The notes below the pieces were generated by a model. It saw only the letters and a program-made list of their open reading frames with translations, was not told the origin of the DNA and did not search any database. The translations under genes and the position numbers were made by a program. 64,000 bases of DNA from Nyssa sinensis (Eukaryota; Streptophyta; Magnoliopsida; Cornales; Nyssaceae), in the NCBI GenBank assembly GCA_008638375.1, contig CM018041.1, positions 18,450,554-18,514,553 of the forward strand, given 5' to 3'. The stretch's first letter is position 1, and each line of letters opens with the position of its first letter. This document shows positions 50,675-62,750 of the stretch, piece after piece.

Positions 50675-51072
50675 TGCGGAACGGAAACATGGAAGGAGAA
50701 TCGAACACGTTGAATTTTTTATAGAACAAGTAACATGGGGACTCCTCACCCAACAAGAGAAAATAATTCTCCAAAATTTGTAATTGAATTAATATTGATA
50801 AAAAAAAACTTTATGATAATGACCTATTACACCATATTTATAGTTCTAAAACACTACTACTTTGACTAAAAAACAAAAAATTTTATTTTTAGAATAATCC
50901 TACTACAATAAAGACTATTAATTCGTATAAGAAACTACTAATTTCTATATTTTCTATACTAATCCTAATAAAACTAGGAAACTAGATAAATTAAAATATG
51001 AAACTAAACAATCCTAATACAACTCTAAAACTAATATTCTTATTTTTACGATACCAATTCTGTCCTACATCA
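50675..51072 (-). repeat. LTR of element C, 3' copy
   Basis: 398 bp; on the minus strand it begins TGATGTAGGACAG and ends CGCA. Differences from the right copy are scattered, showing an old insertion. Confidence 0.85.
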
Positions 51073-51534
51073 GTCTCCACCACTTGAAAACAACTCGACC
51101 TCGAGTTGACCAGATGTATACGACCTCAAACTCGTCCATAACCGGATAATAATAATTAAATCTTTTGGAGAATAATTAAATATTCAAGGCGTTCTTCAAC
51201 CACATCTTCCATTAAGTCGGTAATTTTAGGCCTTTTTTCTAATGTTAATAATACTCCAGTAATGAAACAAAAATTATCTTCTTGATCCACCACAATTTCA
51301 ATTTTACTATAAGCATTAGAATCATCTTTCACGAGTTCAGGTTCAGCTTCATCATTTTTAGTATTGACAACTTCAATGGAATTTTCTTGGACAACTTCTT
51401 CTTCTTTATCATCTACTCAAATTGTTTCAGCAACATCAATAGAAATAAATTCAACTTTATTTTCTATCAACTCTTTGTGATCTTTTTCAAGGCATGGAAG
51501 ACTTTGATCTTCGTTTTCTATGATAAAAGAGTCT
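51073..51534 (-). pseudogene. Element C internal region, left part
   Basis: Starts with a purine-rich tract (minus: AGTGGTGGAGAC) against the LTR. Further in, an acidic, partly open frame (DHKELIENKVEFISIDVAET) is visible on the minus strand; I do not recognise its family. It may be part of the element's degenerate protein. It ends at the CACTA B insertion site. Confidence 0.5.
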
Positions 51535-51890
51535 CACTACAACAAAATGCACTATTAGCGACGCGCGTGTGCGTCGCTAATAGTGCATTTGTGCGTTGCT
51601 AAAGGTCTTTAGCGATGCACAAACGTGCGTCGCTAAGGCGTCACAAAAAGCGCCGTTGCTAATACTATTAGCGACGCACAAAACCGTTGGCGTCGCTAAA
51701 AGTGACTATTAGCGACGAACATAGAGCGTCGCCAATAATTCCCAAGGGCACTAAAAATCAGTATTAGCAACGCCCATGTGATGCGTCGCCAATACTCACT
51801 TTTAGCGACGCACACTGTGCGTCGCTAATACTGAATGTTTAAATTAGATCCAGACTTTTAGCGATGCTATGGTGTGCGTTGCTAAAAGTG
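51535..51890. repeat. CACTA B left end with subterminal inverted motifs
   Basis: Terminal CACTA followed by about 16 half-sites of (T)TAGCGACGCAC and its complement, arranged mostly as facing pairs that could form hairpins. In En/Spm elements comparable subterminal motifs bind the second element-encoded protein; the same role here is inference. Confidence 0.88.
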
Positions 51891-52033
51891 TTTTTTTTTT
51901 TTTTTTTCAACCATATCTGCTTTGTTTTAATATTGTTTTGTTCCTGTTTAAACCTGTATCAATCATCCATCCTGATATACAATAAAATCCAAGCATTCTG
52001 AAATGAATATTTTAAAGCAGAAAAATACATTCA

Positions 52034-52070
<37 letters not shown>

Positions 52071-52360
52071 GTTAAACTAATTATGTACAATTGTAACAGT
52101 ACCATTCATCACTAAATAGAAAAATTAAAAATTGTCTGCAAAATGTTACTACAGATGTCCATGAAAATAAAAAATAAAAATAACAAGTTCCGATGCAAAA
52201 CATAAAGATGGCAGCGCGACAATAATCCCCGATCAATCTGAAATAAAGATCAAACGACATATATTAGAACAATTATTAAATATATATGAACATAGAATGT
52301 GAATAGTTTTTTTTTTTTTTTTTTGCATACATAAATAGTAAGAACGACATAAAGTAGCAT

Positions 52361-54168
52361 AAGTCTATTTTATCATTTGTGAGGTGTGTGAGGTGGTTTC
52401 GGTGCAGTTAGGCCGATATCCGGCATTTTGGTCTGTCAAAACCCCAAAATGGGCCTTTTTGGAGCTGAAACTTGCATAAGTTTCAAACCGGCCATCGGAA
52501 CCGAGTGTCGTAAGTTCGTGCAAGTCTATTTTATCATTTGTGAGGTGTGTGAGGTGGTTTCGGTGCAGTTAGGCCGATATCCGGCATTTTGGTCTGTCAA
52601 AACCCCAAAATGGGCCTTTTTGAGGCTGAAACTTGCATAAGTTTCAAATGGGGCATCGAAACCGAGTGTCGTAAGTTCGTGCAAGTCTATTTTATCATTT
52701 GTGAGGTGGTTTCGGTGCAGTTAGGCCGATATCCGGCATTTTGGTCTGTCAAAACCCCAAAATGGGCCTTTTTGGAGCTGAAACTTGCATAAGTTTCAAA
52801 CCGGCCATCGGAACCGAGTGTCGTAAGTTCGTGCAAGTCTATTTTATCATTTCTGAGGTGTGTGAGTTGGTTTCGATGCAGTTAGGCCGATATCCGGCAT
52901 TTTGGTCTGTCAAAACCCCAAAATGGGCCTTTTTGAGGCTGAAACTTGCATAAGTTTCAAACGGGGCATCGGAACCGAGTGTCGTAAGTTCGTGCAAGTC
53001 TATTTTATCATTTGTGAGGTGTGTGAGGTGGTTTCGGTGCAGTTAGGCTGATATCCGGCATTTTGGTCTGTCAAAACCCCAAAATGGGCCTTTTTGGAGC
53101 TAAAACTTGCATAAGTTTCAAACCGGCCATCGGAACGGAGTGTCATAAGTTAGTGTAAGTCTATTTTGTCATTTTTGAGGTGTGTGAGGTGGTTTTGGTG
53201 CAGTTAGGCCGATATCCAGCATTTTGGTCTGTCAAAACCCCAAAATGGGCCTTTTTGAGGCTGAAACTTGCATAAGTTTCAAACCGGCCATCGGAACCGA
53301 GTGTCGTAAGTTCGTGCAAGTCTATTTTATCATTTTTAAGGTGTGTGAGGTGGTTTCGGTGCAGTTAGGCCAATATCCGGCATTTTGGTCTATCAAAACC
53401 CCAAAATGGGCCTTTTTGAGGCTGAAACTTGCATAAGTTTCAAACGGGGCATCGGAACCGAGTGTCGTAAGTTCGTGCAAGTCTATTTTATCATTTCTGA
53501 GGTATGTGAGGTGGTTTCGGTGTAGTTAGGCCGATATTCGGCATTTTGGTCTGTCAAAACCCCAAAATGGGCCTTTTTGAGGTTGAAACTTGCATAAGTT
53601 TCAAACGGGGCATCGGAACCGAGTGTCGTAAGTTCGTGCAAGTCTATTTTATCATTTGTGAGGTGTGTGAGGTGGTTTCAGTGCAGTTAGGCCGATATCC
53701 GGCATTTTGGTCTGTCAAAACCCCAAAATGGGCCTTTTTGAGGCTGAAACTTACATAAGTTTCAAACGGGGCATCGAAACCGAGTGTCGTAAGTTCGTGC
53801 AAGTCTATTTTATCATTTGTGAGGTGTGTGAGGTGGTTTTGGTGCAGTTAGGCCGATATCTGGCATTTTGGTCTGTCAAAACCCCAAAATGGGCCTTTTT
53901 GGAGCTAAAACTTGCATAAGTTTCAAACCGGCCATCGGAACCGAGTGTCGTAAGTTCGTGCAAGTCTATTTTATCATTTGTGAGGTGTGTGAGGTGGTTT
54001 TGGTGCAGTTAGGCCGATATCCGGCATTTTGGTCTGTCAAAACCCCAAAATGGGCCTTTTGGAGCTGAAACTTGCATAAGTTTCAAACCGGCCATCGAAA
54101 CCGAGTTCTGTAAGTTCGTGCAAGTCTATTTTATTATTTTTGAGGTATGTGATGTGGTTTCGGTGCAT
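52361..54168. repeat. 161-bp tandem array, two unit types
   Basis: Eleven full units and a 47-bp partial one, period 161 bp, except one unit of 152 (9-bp loss near 52703) and one of 160. Two variants differ at linked sites: GGAGCT...CCGGCC (type alpha) and GAGGCT...CGGGGC (type beta). The order is alpha, beta, alpha, beta, alpha, a beta/alpha hybrid, beta, beta, beta, alpha, alpha. Each unit has three dyads: GCCGATATCCGGC, CATTTTGG...CCAAAATG and TGAAACTTGCATAAGTTTCA. The recurring roughly 70-residue frames are not genes: the period is not a multiple of three and the frames stop in every unit. Confidence 0.95.
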
Positions 54169-54212
54169 TTTCTATAAATAATAAATCAACGAAAGTATAT
54201 AATTTTAAAAAC

Positions 54213-55686
54213 TTACCAAGGTTGTGAAGAGTCACGCTGTTGGCTGATCATCGTTTGCAAAAGAGTCTGTATCTCGGCATATCGCTCCTCGAGGCTATCT
54301 AGTCTCTGGCGCAGCACTACATTCTCTTGTTGAACTGCCTCCGTAGCTGAGTGTGCCTTAGCATCACTCTCAAAGGACGATGTCGTCGGCGCCATCCCAG
54401 TCCCTAAGCCACGCACATAGCCACGCCTCTTGCCCAGAACAGTCTCCCGTATCTGGTCATCGGTCGGCGGATCCTGACCCTCAGGTGTCGGCTGATCACG
54501 CAGCCGGACCATCTCCTCCTATAAAAACATAAATATATGTTACTACTTTTATAACTTTAGATTAATATTAAATTAGTAATACTGTAGCAAGTTACATAAA
54601 AACTTACATAAAGCCGCTGTGCTTCAGGCCCAGCCTAACCCTTATTGGGGTTGTAGTGCGTCCTGTGCCACAAATCAATGGGGCTGGGTGGTGCACCGGT
54701 GTCCTGGTCTCGCTGGAGCAAATAAATAGTAGCTTATAGAGAGTGATTTCATGAATAGATTATACAATAAGAACTTAATACATTTATTAACTTACCATAT
54801 CATGCCTATATTGTACAAAAGAACATGATCCACCACAGTGGGTCACCTTCTACTTGCTTCTACTCTCGCTATTCTTCCTGCTTAGTTCCTACACTTGGCT
54901 AAAACAAAGAAGGTTAGTATAAATGATACTGATTTAAACCAGACAACAAAAGTAATTTGAACAATTTTTACCTGGAATGTATCACTTGCGAACCGGTCGC
55001 ACAGTAACATCCAATCCTCCACCGTCACCCCCTTGTAGGGTCTGTCACGGGGCTCTCTACCGGCTGCCACCTCCGCCTCGTAGTGCATGTGCAGACGGTG
55101 TCGATAGTCCCTGAAACGGACTCCCAGGTAACGATCCACAGCCCTCGCTACGTGAGGTAGGTAGAGATCGATGTCAAACTTCTCCTGTAAAGCATGTCAT
55201 TGTCAAAACATTACGGCATTAGAAATGTTAAAATTTAGTTCAACACAATAATAAAAGACATACCAGGATCTGCGCATGAATAGCCTGTAGATCCTCTTGA
55301 GTGACGTGACTCTAGTCAGTAATATAGAGTGGGGCGCGTAGTCGGCAAATGATGCCGACCTCTGTGATGAACTACTGTGCCCACCCACCAACGGGCTTCA
55401 GCAAGCCCTCAGGTAGCTCAATCCGGAGTCGCGCACCCCCTGCTGCTTCCATCTGTGCCTGCAAACTCTGATTCTTCGACCTACCACGCCCTCGTCTAGC
55501 ACTGGTGGTGGCCGAAGCTTTAGAAACAATAAAATAGAAACAATTAGTACCATATTTATATAAGCATTAATACAAATTGGAACTATCCATACCATCAATG
55601 GCAGGATCAGTCGATCCTCCAGAGGAAATAGAAGGGGTCGATGGGTCCACCGGGGCTGTGCGTCTACGTGATCCTGGTCCAACCAT
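54213..55686 (-). pseudogene. CACTA B second gene, Transposase_24 (Ptta/En/Spm) type
   Basis: Six exon-like blocks on the minus strand: 55686-55593 (MVGPGSRRRTAPVDPS), 55517-55270, 55189-54971, about 54890-54789, 54720-54609 and 54525-54213. Key segments are YLGVRFRDYRHRLHMHYE, RPYKGVTVEDWMLLCDRFAS, a CGGSCSFVQYRHDM block, and the C-terminal PTPEGQDPPTDDQI...VLGKRRGYVRGLG with a coiled-coil tail. This matches the plant family that accompanies TNP2 in CACTA elements and probably binds the subterminal motifs. In-frame TAG stops lie at 55372, 55312, 54850 and 54635. The apparent stop at 54213 overlaps a GTAAGT donor, so a further exon or untranslated exon may lie beyond the tandem array. Confidence 0.82.
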
Positions 55687-55802
55687 ATCTCAAACAAAAG
55701 TTTAAAAGTAAATTCCATTACATCATAAAAATTAAAATCCATTATAGCATAAAATTGAATATCCATTACACTTGATCTTACCACATGTAACACCTATTAC
55801 AA

Positions 55803-58800
55803 TTACTCATCTGAGTTTGTATCATCATCTGAACTTGAATTTTCTTCAGTCTCGGTACAATACTCTAACAATGTCTCATCATCAAAATCACTTTCCTCGT
55901 CATCATCATCATTAATGAACGTTGCATCCCTCGGATCTAATTGTGTGGTATTGGTGACGTCGGAAGCTACGACATGAATTGGTTCTACATCAGTTCTATT
56001 CAACCGATACGAACTAACATCTTCCTGATCATGCCGCACAACACCATCGTAGGCAGTTTGAGACTCTTCTTGTAGTGCCTCCTCAATCCTCTCCAACTCT
56101 TCATCTCCCTCGCCAACTTCTAGGACATCATAAACATTTCTAGTTGTTATTTTTTGGACAACATGCCAATCACCTCTTATTTTTGTGTCCTTCAAATAGA
56201 AAACTTGTTTTGCAACTAATGCCAAAACATACGGATCATCTTTAAATGCCGTATGTGACGTATTAACACTTATGAAGTGCTTATCAATCTGCATTCCAGT
56301 CTTCTTATTAGTTACATCCCACCAATCACATTTAAATATATACACAGAATGACCGTAGTAATAATGCAACTGTATGATGTCTTTTAAAACACCATAGTAC
56401 TCTACAGTTTGTCCTCCGTCACCATCTCCTTCAACAAGGACCCCGCTATTCTGTGTTCGTCGGATGACCTCACGTTCCCTCGTGTGAAATCGAACACCAT
56501 CAACAATTAAACCGTTGCAGCGGGATATCCTTTGATCAGGACCACATGCCAAGGAATATAATTGATCGTACGCCTCAGGAGATTGTTGGTGGCGTAATAG
56601 CTTCATCTATTAATTCAGTACAAGTACAAAATTACTTTTATACAAATGCATTAACTAATACAATTACAATTAATTGAAACCTATTCTTACGTGATCTCTG
56701 AACCACTTTGGAAACAAATTTTTCTGTCTTTGCTCCAAATCAGAACTTGATACATGTTCTCTCTGAAGCTCGAGCGTATGCTCACTGCATAAGATGAGAT
56801 ATGTTATATGTAACTTACATTTGTATATTAACGTAGTATTGCAATGATCAAAATAAACTTACTTAAAATATGGCAATGTCTCCTCGCAGTTGTTGAGCAC
56901 GGTGTAGTGGGTTCTTTCCAAGTCTTGAGGATGACACCATTCATATATACGGGCACCTATTGGCCGCACAGTCTGATTAAATACCGCAAGGCCAGTTCGT
57001 TGTTGCCCTGGACATCTATCAGAATTTCGCTCTTGACGATTAAACCTTGTCTCAATATCTTCAAGATGCATAGAGCAGAAGGTGAGACATTCAGCATCAA
57101 TGTAAGCCTCAGCAATTGACCCTTCCGGTCGTGCTCTGTTACGCACATATTGCTTCAATGTGTGCAAATATCTGTTTTGATAATTAATCAGTTATAGATT
57201 AAAATAGTTAGGATGGATAGATAACACAATTGACAAAATTAAATGTACCTTTCTATTGGATACATCTAACGGTATTGGACAGGTCCACCAATTTTTGCCT
57301 CATGAGGCAAATGCACCGCTAAGTGGACCATGATATCGAAGAAAGCTGGAGGGAAAATCTGTTCCAACTTGTAGAGGATCACGACAACATCCCTTTCGAG
57401 CTTGTCAAGTACTTGCACATTCAACGTCTTCGCACATAATTCTCTAAAGAAGCAACCCAACTCAGTTATTGTAGTCGATATGTGATCGGTGAGATACCCA
57501 CGTAGTGCAATCGGAAGAAGTCGTTGTAAAAGGACATGGCAGTCATGGCTCTTCAATCCGGATATTTTCCTATCTATAACATTTACACACCGAGATAGAT
57601 TCGATGCGTATCCATCTGGGAACTTCACCGATTTAAACCACTCGCAAATCCTCATTCTCTCTACGGATGATAATGTATACTGTGCAGGAGGCACGATATA
57701 TTTATCACCGCTACGTATTAAGTGCAGCTCTTTCCTTATTCCCAGCTCCTGCAAGTCCAACAGGGCTTTAACACTATCTTTTGTCTTCCCTTCAATGTTC
57801 ATTACAGTTCCCAACACATTATCACATATGTTTTTCTCGATGTGCATCACATCCAAATTGTGCTTCAACTTAAGAGTCTCCCAGTACGGCAAATCAAAAA
57901 ATATGCTCTTCTTCGTCCAATTTAAGTCCACATCAGTACGCTTCCTCTTCTTACTACCCGGTATCTTCCCAAACCTCACTGGTTGGATGACTGCCAATTG
58001 CGCTAACACGTCTTTGCCAGACAACAATGGAGGTGGCAATCTGCACTCAATTTGTCCATCAAATAGATGCTTCTGCCGATTTCGCCAGCCATGCGATGGC
58101 GGTAGAAAACGACGATGGCCCATGTAACATATTTTCCTCCCATTTGACAAATGTAGGGAACATGCATCCTTATTGCAAACTGGACATGCCAGATACCCCT
58201 TAGTGCTCCACCCAGACAAGTTCCCGTATGCTGGAAAGTCATTCATGGTCCAAAGTAACGCGGCATGCAATTGAAATGTCTCATTCTTAGAGACGTCGTA
58301 TGCCTCCACTCCCACCTCCCACAATTCCTTCAACTCGTCCACTAAAGGATGCAAGTACACATCAATTTCATTACCAGGAGACTTCGGCCCTGGAATAAGC
58401 AACGACATGTAGATAAATGGTTCTTTCATGCATTTCCACGGTGGCAAGTTATACGGCACAAGCAACACCGGCCACATGCTGTAGGCATTACTCATGTCAC
58501 CGAACGGGTTGAAACCGTCGCTAGCCAACCCAAGTCGTACATTACGCGGCTCTTTTGCAAACCATTCGTGATTTGTATCAAACTCAGCCCAAGCTTGTGA
58601 ATCTGCCGGATGCCTACATACATTTTCCTCAGCAACACGCTTCTCCTTATGCCACCGCATATCTTCTGCCGTCTTCTGAGACATGTACAACCTTTGTAGC
58701 CTCGGTTTTAAGGGAAAATATCTAAGCACCTTGTGCGGAATTGTCTTCTTCTTTCCTTCATTCAGCTTGTACCTGGGTTCGTGGCACACCGTACACTCCT

Positions 58801-59487
58801 TCAATTGTTCAGTCTCCTTCTAAAATAACATGCAATCGTTTTTGCAAGCATGTATGGGAATATACCCGAGGCCCAAATCTCTTAATATTCTTTTCGCCTA
58901 GTAATATGAGTTCAGAAGGGTCTCCCCAGTAGGAAGCACTGCTTTAATCAATTCAATGGCCATAGTAACTGATTTGTTACTCCAACGGTTGATGGTCTTA
59001 AGATGAAAGAGTTTCACAAGAAAGTCCAGTTTGGAAAACTTATCACAACCCGGGTATAACGGCTGCCTTGCTTCCCTCAACAACGACTCAAACGCGGTCG
59101 ATGGTCCAGTGTCAGTCCTGTGACTACTCGCCCCAGTTGTAGCCCCCTGCAAGTCTGCCAGCATTTGTGGCAAGCCTTCGTAACCAACCCCAACATTATC
59201 ACCAAAGTCAACATCATCGTCTTCTTCTTCATCATCAAATACCACTCGTACGTCATGGCGTTCCCCGTGAAATTCCCAACACGTATACCGCTTGTCCATC
59301 CCGTGTTCGAGTAGGTGCTCTTTGACCTCATCTATGTGCATATAATCCCTATTATTGCACCTCCTACATGGACATCTTTCCTATTTCTCCCATCTGCAGA
59401 TGCACGAGCAAACTCAATAAAATCTTTGATCCCCTTCACATACCCTGGCAAATGCCTGCCCCTCAAGTCCATCCAACTCTTATCCAT
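55803..59487 (-). pseudogene. CACTA B transposase, TNP2 type
   Basis: Four exons: 59487-57249, 57171-56863, 56784-56691 and 56606-55803, with GT-AG introns at 57172-57248, 56785-56862 and 56607-56690. The start MDKSWMDLRGRH is the standard transposase-associated N-terminus. Later come CPCRRCNNRDY, the CTVCHEPRYK zinc segment, LASDGFNPFGDMS and HNLDVMHIEKNICDNV of the Transposase_21 core, DUF4218 (LKSHDCHVLLQRLLPIALRG), and DUF4216 (YGHSVYIFKCDWWDV) with an acidic tail. It would cut and join the element ends. Lesions: a 1-bp deletion near 59383 and TAG stops at 58898, 58820 and 57266. The last lies where the family has tryptophan. A long intact stretch (57266-58804) shows that decay is recent. 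Confidence 0.93.
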
Positions 59488-59810
59488 TTTCGTCTACCTA
59501 ATACAAGTCAAAAATGATACTCGTTATAAATATGAAACATGAATCCTATCACCTCCAACTTCTCTCTAAAGGGTAAGGTGGTCCTATCCCATTCGTGAAT
59601 GCACAATCTACATTGCAATCAGCAGCAATCAAATGCTTGATTCCACTCGGACAAAATTTCGGCAGCATCTCCCCAGGGTTCTCCAAGTATACGAGATAGA
59701 CGTTAACACGCCTAAATATATACCCAGAGAACAATAGGAGACCGTGCTGAAATTTTATCATAGTGAAATATTCAAGCATATGCGCTATTGATTGCAATGC
59801 AGATTTATGC

Positions 59811-59925
59811 ATTCTCGAACTGTCCTCTCTGGACAATTCAAGAATCGATTTTCATACACATGAGCCCAATCGCGAATAAATTTCGCGACGAGATTCACAT
59901 GTGATGAAAATGACTCCCGAACGGG
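59811..59925 (-). promoter_or_regulatory. Structured leader of CACTA B (four dyads)
   Basis: Upstream of the transposase start lie, in transcript order, CCCGTTCGGG (59916-59925), TCACATGTGA (59895-59904), a perfect stem TCGCGAA/TTCGCGA with a 5-base loop (59870-59888), and a 15-bp stem with 2 G-U pairs and a 5-base loop (59811-59845). All four recur in CACTA A. It is conserved in sequence but has no consistent open frame. It may act in the 5' untranslated RNA or as DNA binding sites. Confidence 0.6.
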
Positions 59926-62520
59926 GCTAGGCTTACATGAATGCAATGAAAAAATTCATTAGTGTAAGGGCAAACTTTGATTGTCAGACAGAGTTTTGCT
60001 TTAAAAAACCATTAACAATAGCATTGAAAATGCCAATACAAAACATATTGATCTTATTTGATAATAAGTAAAAGCACCTAGCATTCAATTTTTATCTATT
60101 AATTAAGGTCATTCATCAAGAATTATTTGCTTGACACCTGACAACAACAACTTAACCAACAAAAGCAAATCAATTCCTACCTAAAACCACTAACTGACTT
60201 AATAGGTCAGGTGTATCTAGTTGATCTCTCAATCTATAGGACTCAAGAACTCTTTTTAATTCTTGAATGGATAAAATCCTTGATGCTAGTTCATGACTTA
60301 GTTCATGAAGTGATCAAAGCAGAACCGAAACAAACACCATACATGTGCATTTAGCATTTTTAATAGTTATTCACATACTAGTGTTCGTACTAAATTAAAT
60401 GTTCCTTTTTGTCTCTTGATACACATGAAATGTAGCATCAAGTTTAGTTATCTTATTTCAACATTTTTTTTAACAAATGTTTTAAATTTTTTTTTTTTTT
60501 TGGGTAGTCGATGGAGATTAAATACTAAACTCATAAAAATGGAAATGATTATTTTTTTACTTTAGGATGGAAAAGAAGGAAAAGGGAAAAGGTACAAATG
60601 AAATGGTAAGCAAGAATGGAATGAGGATTTTACTTCCGCGGGGGGGGGGGGGGGATTTTTGCTAATGTTTAATCATAAATTTAAAAATTAATGAAGTATA
60701 AATATTTAATATTGATTGATAAATTTTTTTGATAAGTAACTAAATTTAACTAAAAGCTTATATTTTTTAGATACTTATCTCTTGACTCACTATTACTGAC
60801 GATGACAGAACTATGCTATTTTTGGGCTGGGCTAGACTACGCTACAATTAATACTACTATTTAAATTTTAGAACTCACATTTACAAGTCACATGTATTCA
60901 TTAAGGCCCCAAGAAAATTGTTGTGAGTATTGATGGTAAACAATTCAAAAAAAATGTTAAAAGTTGATTAATAATTCAAAAAAATTTATAACTTCAAACT
61001 TCAAAAATGGTAAGTCGCAACATGATACCACACTCTTTTATAATTAAAAAAAAATTCATAACACAAAAAAATGTATTTATAGTTGACAACTTACCATCCA
61101 CTAATTTACCCTAATTTTATACATAAAAAGTCAAAACTTATCATTCAGTACTATTTTGCACATATATAATTAAGAACTTGAATATTCAATATATTATCAG
61201 GGCTTTCCATATCACTGGTAAAAAAAAATTATTGTTAATTTATTAAATAATGTTTCACAAATTTTTTTTTTTCGTTGAAGCCAAAAAAAAATAGTTAAGT
61301 TGGTAGCTATTTTGTCCAAACGCTTGCCTAATTTCACACTTTAAAATTTAAAACTCACAATCTCATTCTAATTTTTTTTATGAAAAAGAAAGAAGAATTA
61401 TTTTTTCACAGTGCCCAAAGCAATCTATAGTTAATAAATAAAATTTTAAAAAATCTCTAACTAATAATTACAATAATATTTATAAATAAAATAAATATAA
61501 AGTTTGATGTAAACATCCAAGTCAAAAAAACAACAATAAAAGCAAGCAAATTTATGCTATTTTTTTATGTAAATTTTTTGCACAAAAAAATTAGATAATG
61601 AATCTTGACTATCAAATTACTTTATGAATGAAGGAAAGTTCAAAAATAACTAGCAATAAATAAATATTCAATTGATCATCAAATATTTTTTCAAAAATAA
61701 CAGGCATGTAAATTAATATAATCACTCAAAGGCCTTCTTTTTCAACATTAGAGATATAAACTAGCATGGTTTTTTTCAGTTAGTAAAAAGATCAATTCAA
61801 AACTTTTTGAAACCCTTTATTAAATTGAATGTGAAATCCCACGTATAAAAAAGGTCTTAAACTTTATATATTTACAGTATACACAAACTAAAAGTTTAAG
61901 ACCCATAAAAATTTAATTTAAAAAAGCCCTTAAGTTTATGTGTATAATTCAAATTAAAAGTTTAATATCAATAAAAGTCTAACTCCACGAGATCATAAAT
62001 GCTCCACAAAAAATTAATTCTATTGGTATATGTTTATATAGGAAAAAACACATGAATAATTATTTTGTATTGTCTATTATTTTTTGTTTTTGTAAATTTT
62101 CTTACTAGAATAGTTTTTATTATTTATTATGTAAGAACTCTATTGTTAAAATTATATTCAATAACTACATCTCTCCCATAGGAAGTAGTAATATTACTAT
62201 ATATGTTAGAAACAAATAATTTAAAAAGTTTATATCTATTTTATATACCTAGACTCTTCAATTACAGCATCAAGATAGTAATGACACTAACCAAAAACTA
62301 AATCAATCTTCAGGAATTAGTTTACCAATGTGATTCATTTGAATCTCACTTCTCAAGTGTAGATTTAAAACTAATAAAAGCTGCTTAACCACTCACTTTC
62401 AAATCTAGACATTAACAATATTATTATGCTATAAAACAGAAAAATGAAAATACAAAACACAAGAAAAATCGAACATAGTAAATTAATATAATCATTCAAA
62501 GGAAACGGATGTGTTTACCT
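59926..62520. other. CACTA B promoter-side region, AT-rich, no gene
   Basis: About 2.6 kb between the leader and the right terminal region. It contains a G15 run (60640-60654), poly-T and poly-A runs and no domain. It probably holds the transcription start and a long first intron or untranslated region, but no TATA box stands out. Confidence 0.5.
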
Positions 62521-62629
62521 GATGGGCTTCGTGGCCTCAGCGATGTGTTTTCCCCTTCACTTTTAAGCTTCTAACACTTTGGAAACAATAGAAACGGATG
62601 GAAACGGCGCCTGTGAGAGAGAAAGAGGG

Positions 62630-62750
62630 TTTGTGAGAGAGATAGCGAGCAGATCGAGAAGATATATATGGGGTTATTAGCGACGCACGTGTGAGAGAGA
62701 TAGCGAGCAGATCGAGAAGATATATATGGGGTTATTAGCGACGCACACCG
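62630..62750. repeat. 57-bp tandem duplication at CACTA B right end
   Basis: GTGAGAGAGATAGCGAGCAG through TTAGCGACGCAC is present twice in a row with no visible change between the copies. It adds one subterminal motif and is probably a recent slippage or repair product. Confidence 0.85.

Noticed and set aside
52428..54068. Series of about 70-residue frames beginning MVCQNPKMGLF
   Set aside because: They are the 161-bp repeat translated; each stops within the next unit, and the period is not divisible by three.
52361..54168. CRISPR array
   Set aside because: Units are contiguous near-identical repeats with no unique spacers, in plant DNA.
54213..58900. TAG reassigned as a sense codon in CACTA B
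   Set aside because: Plant nuclear code uses TAG as stop, a frameshift is also present, and many of the stops fit cytosine deamination at TGG and CAG codons.
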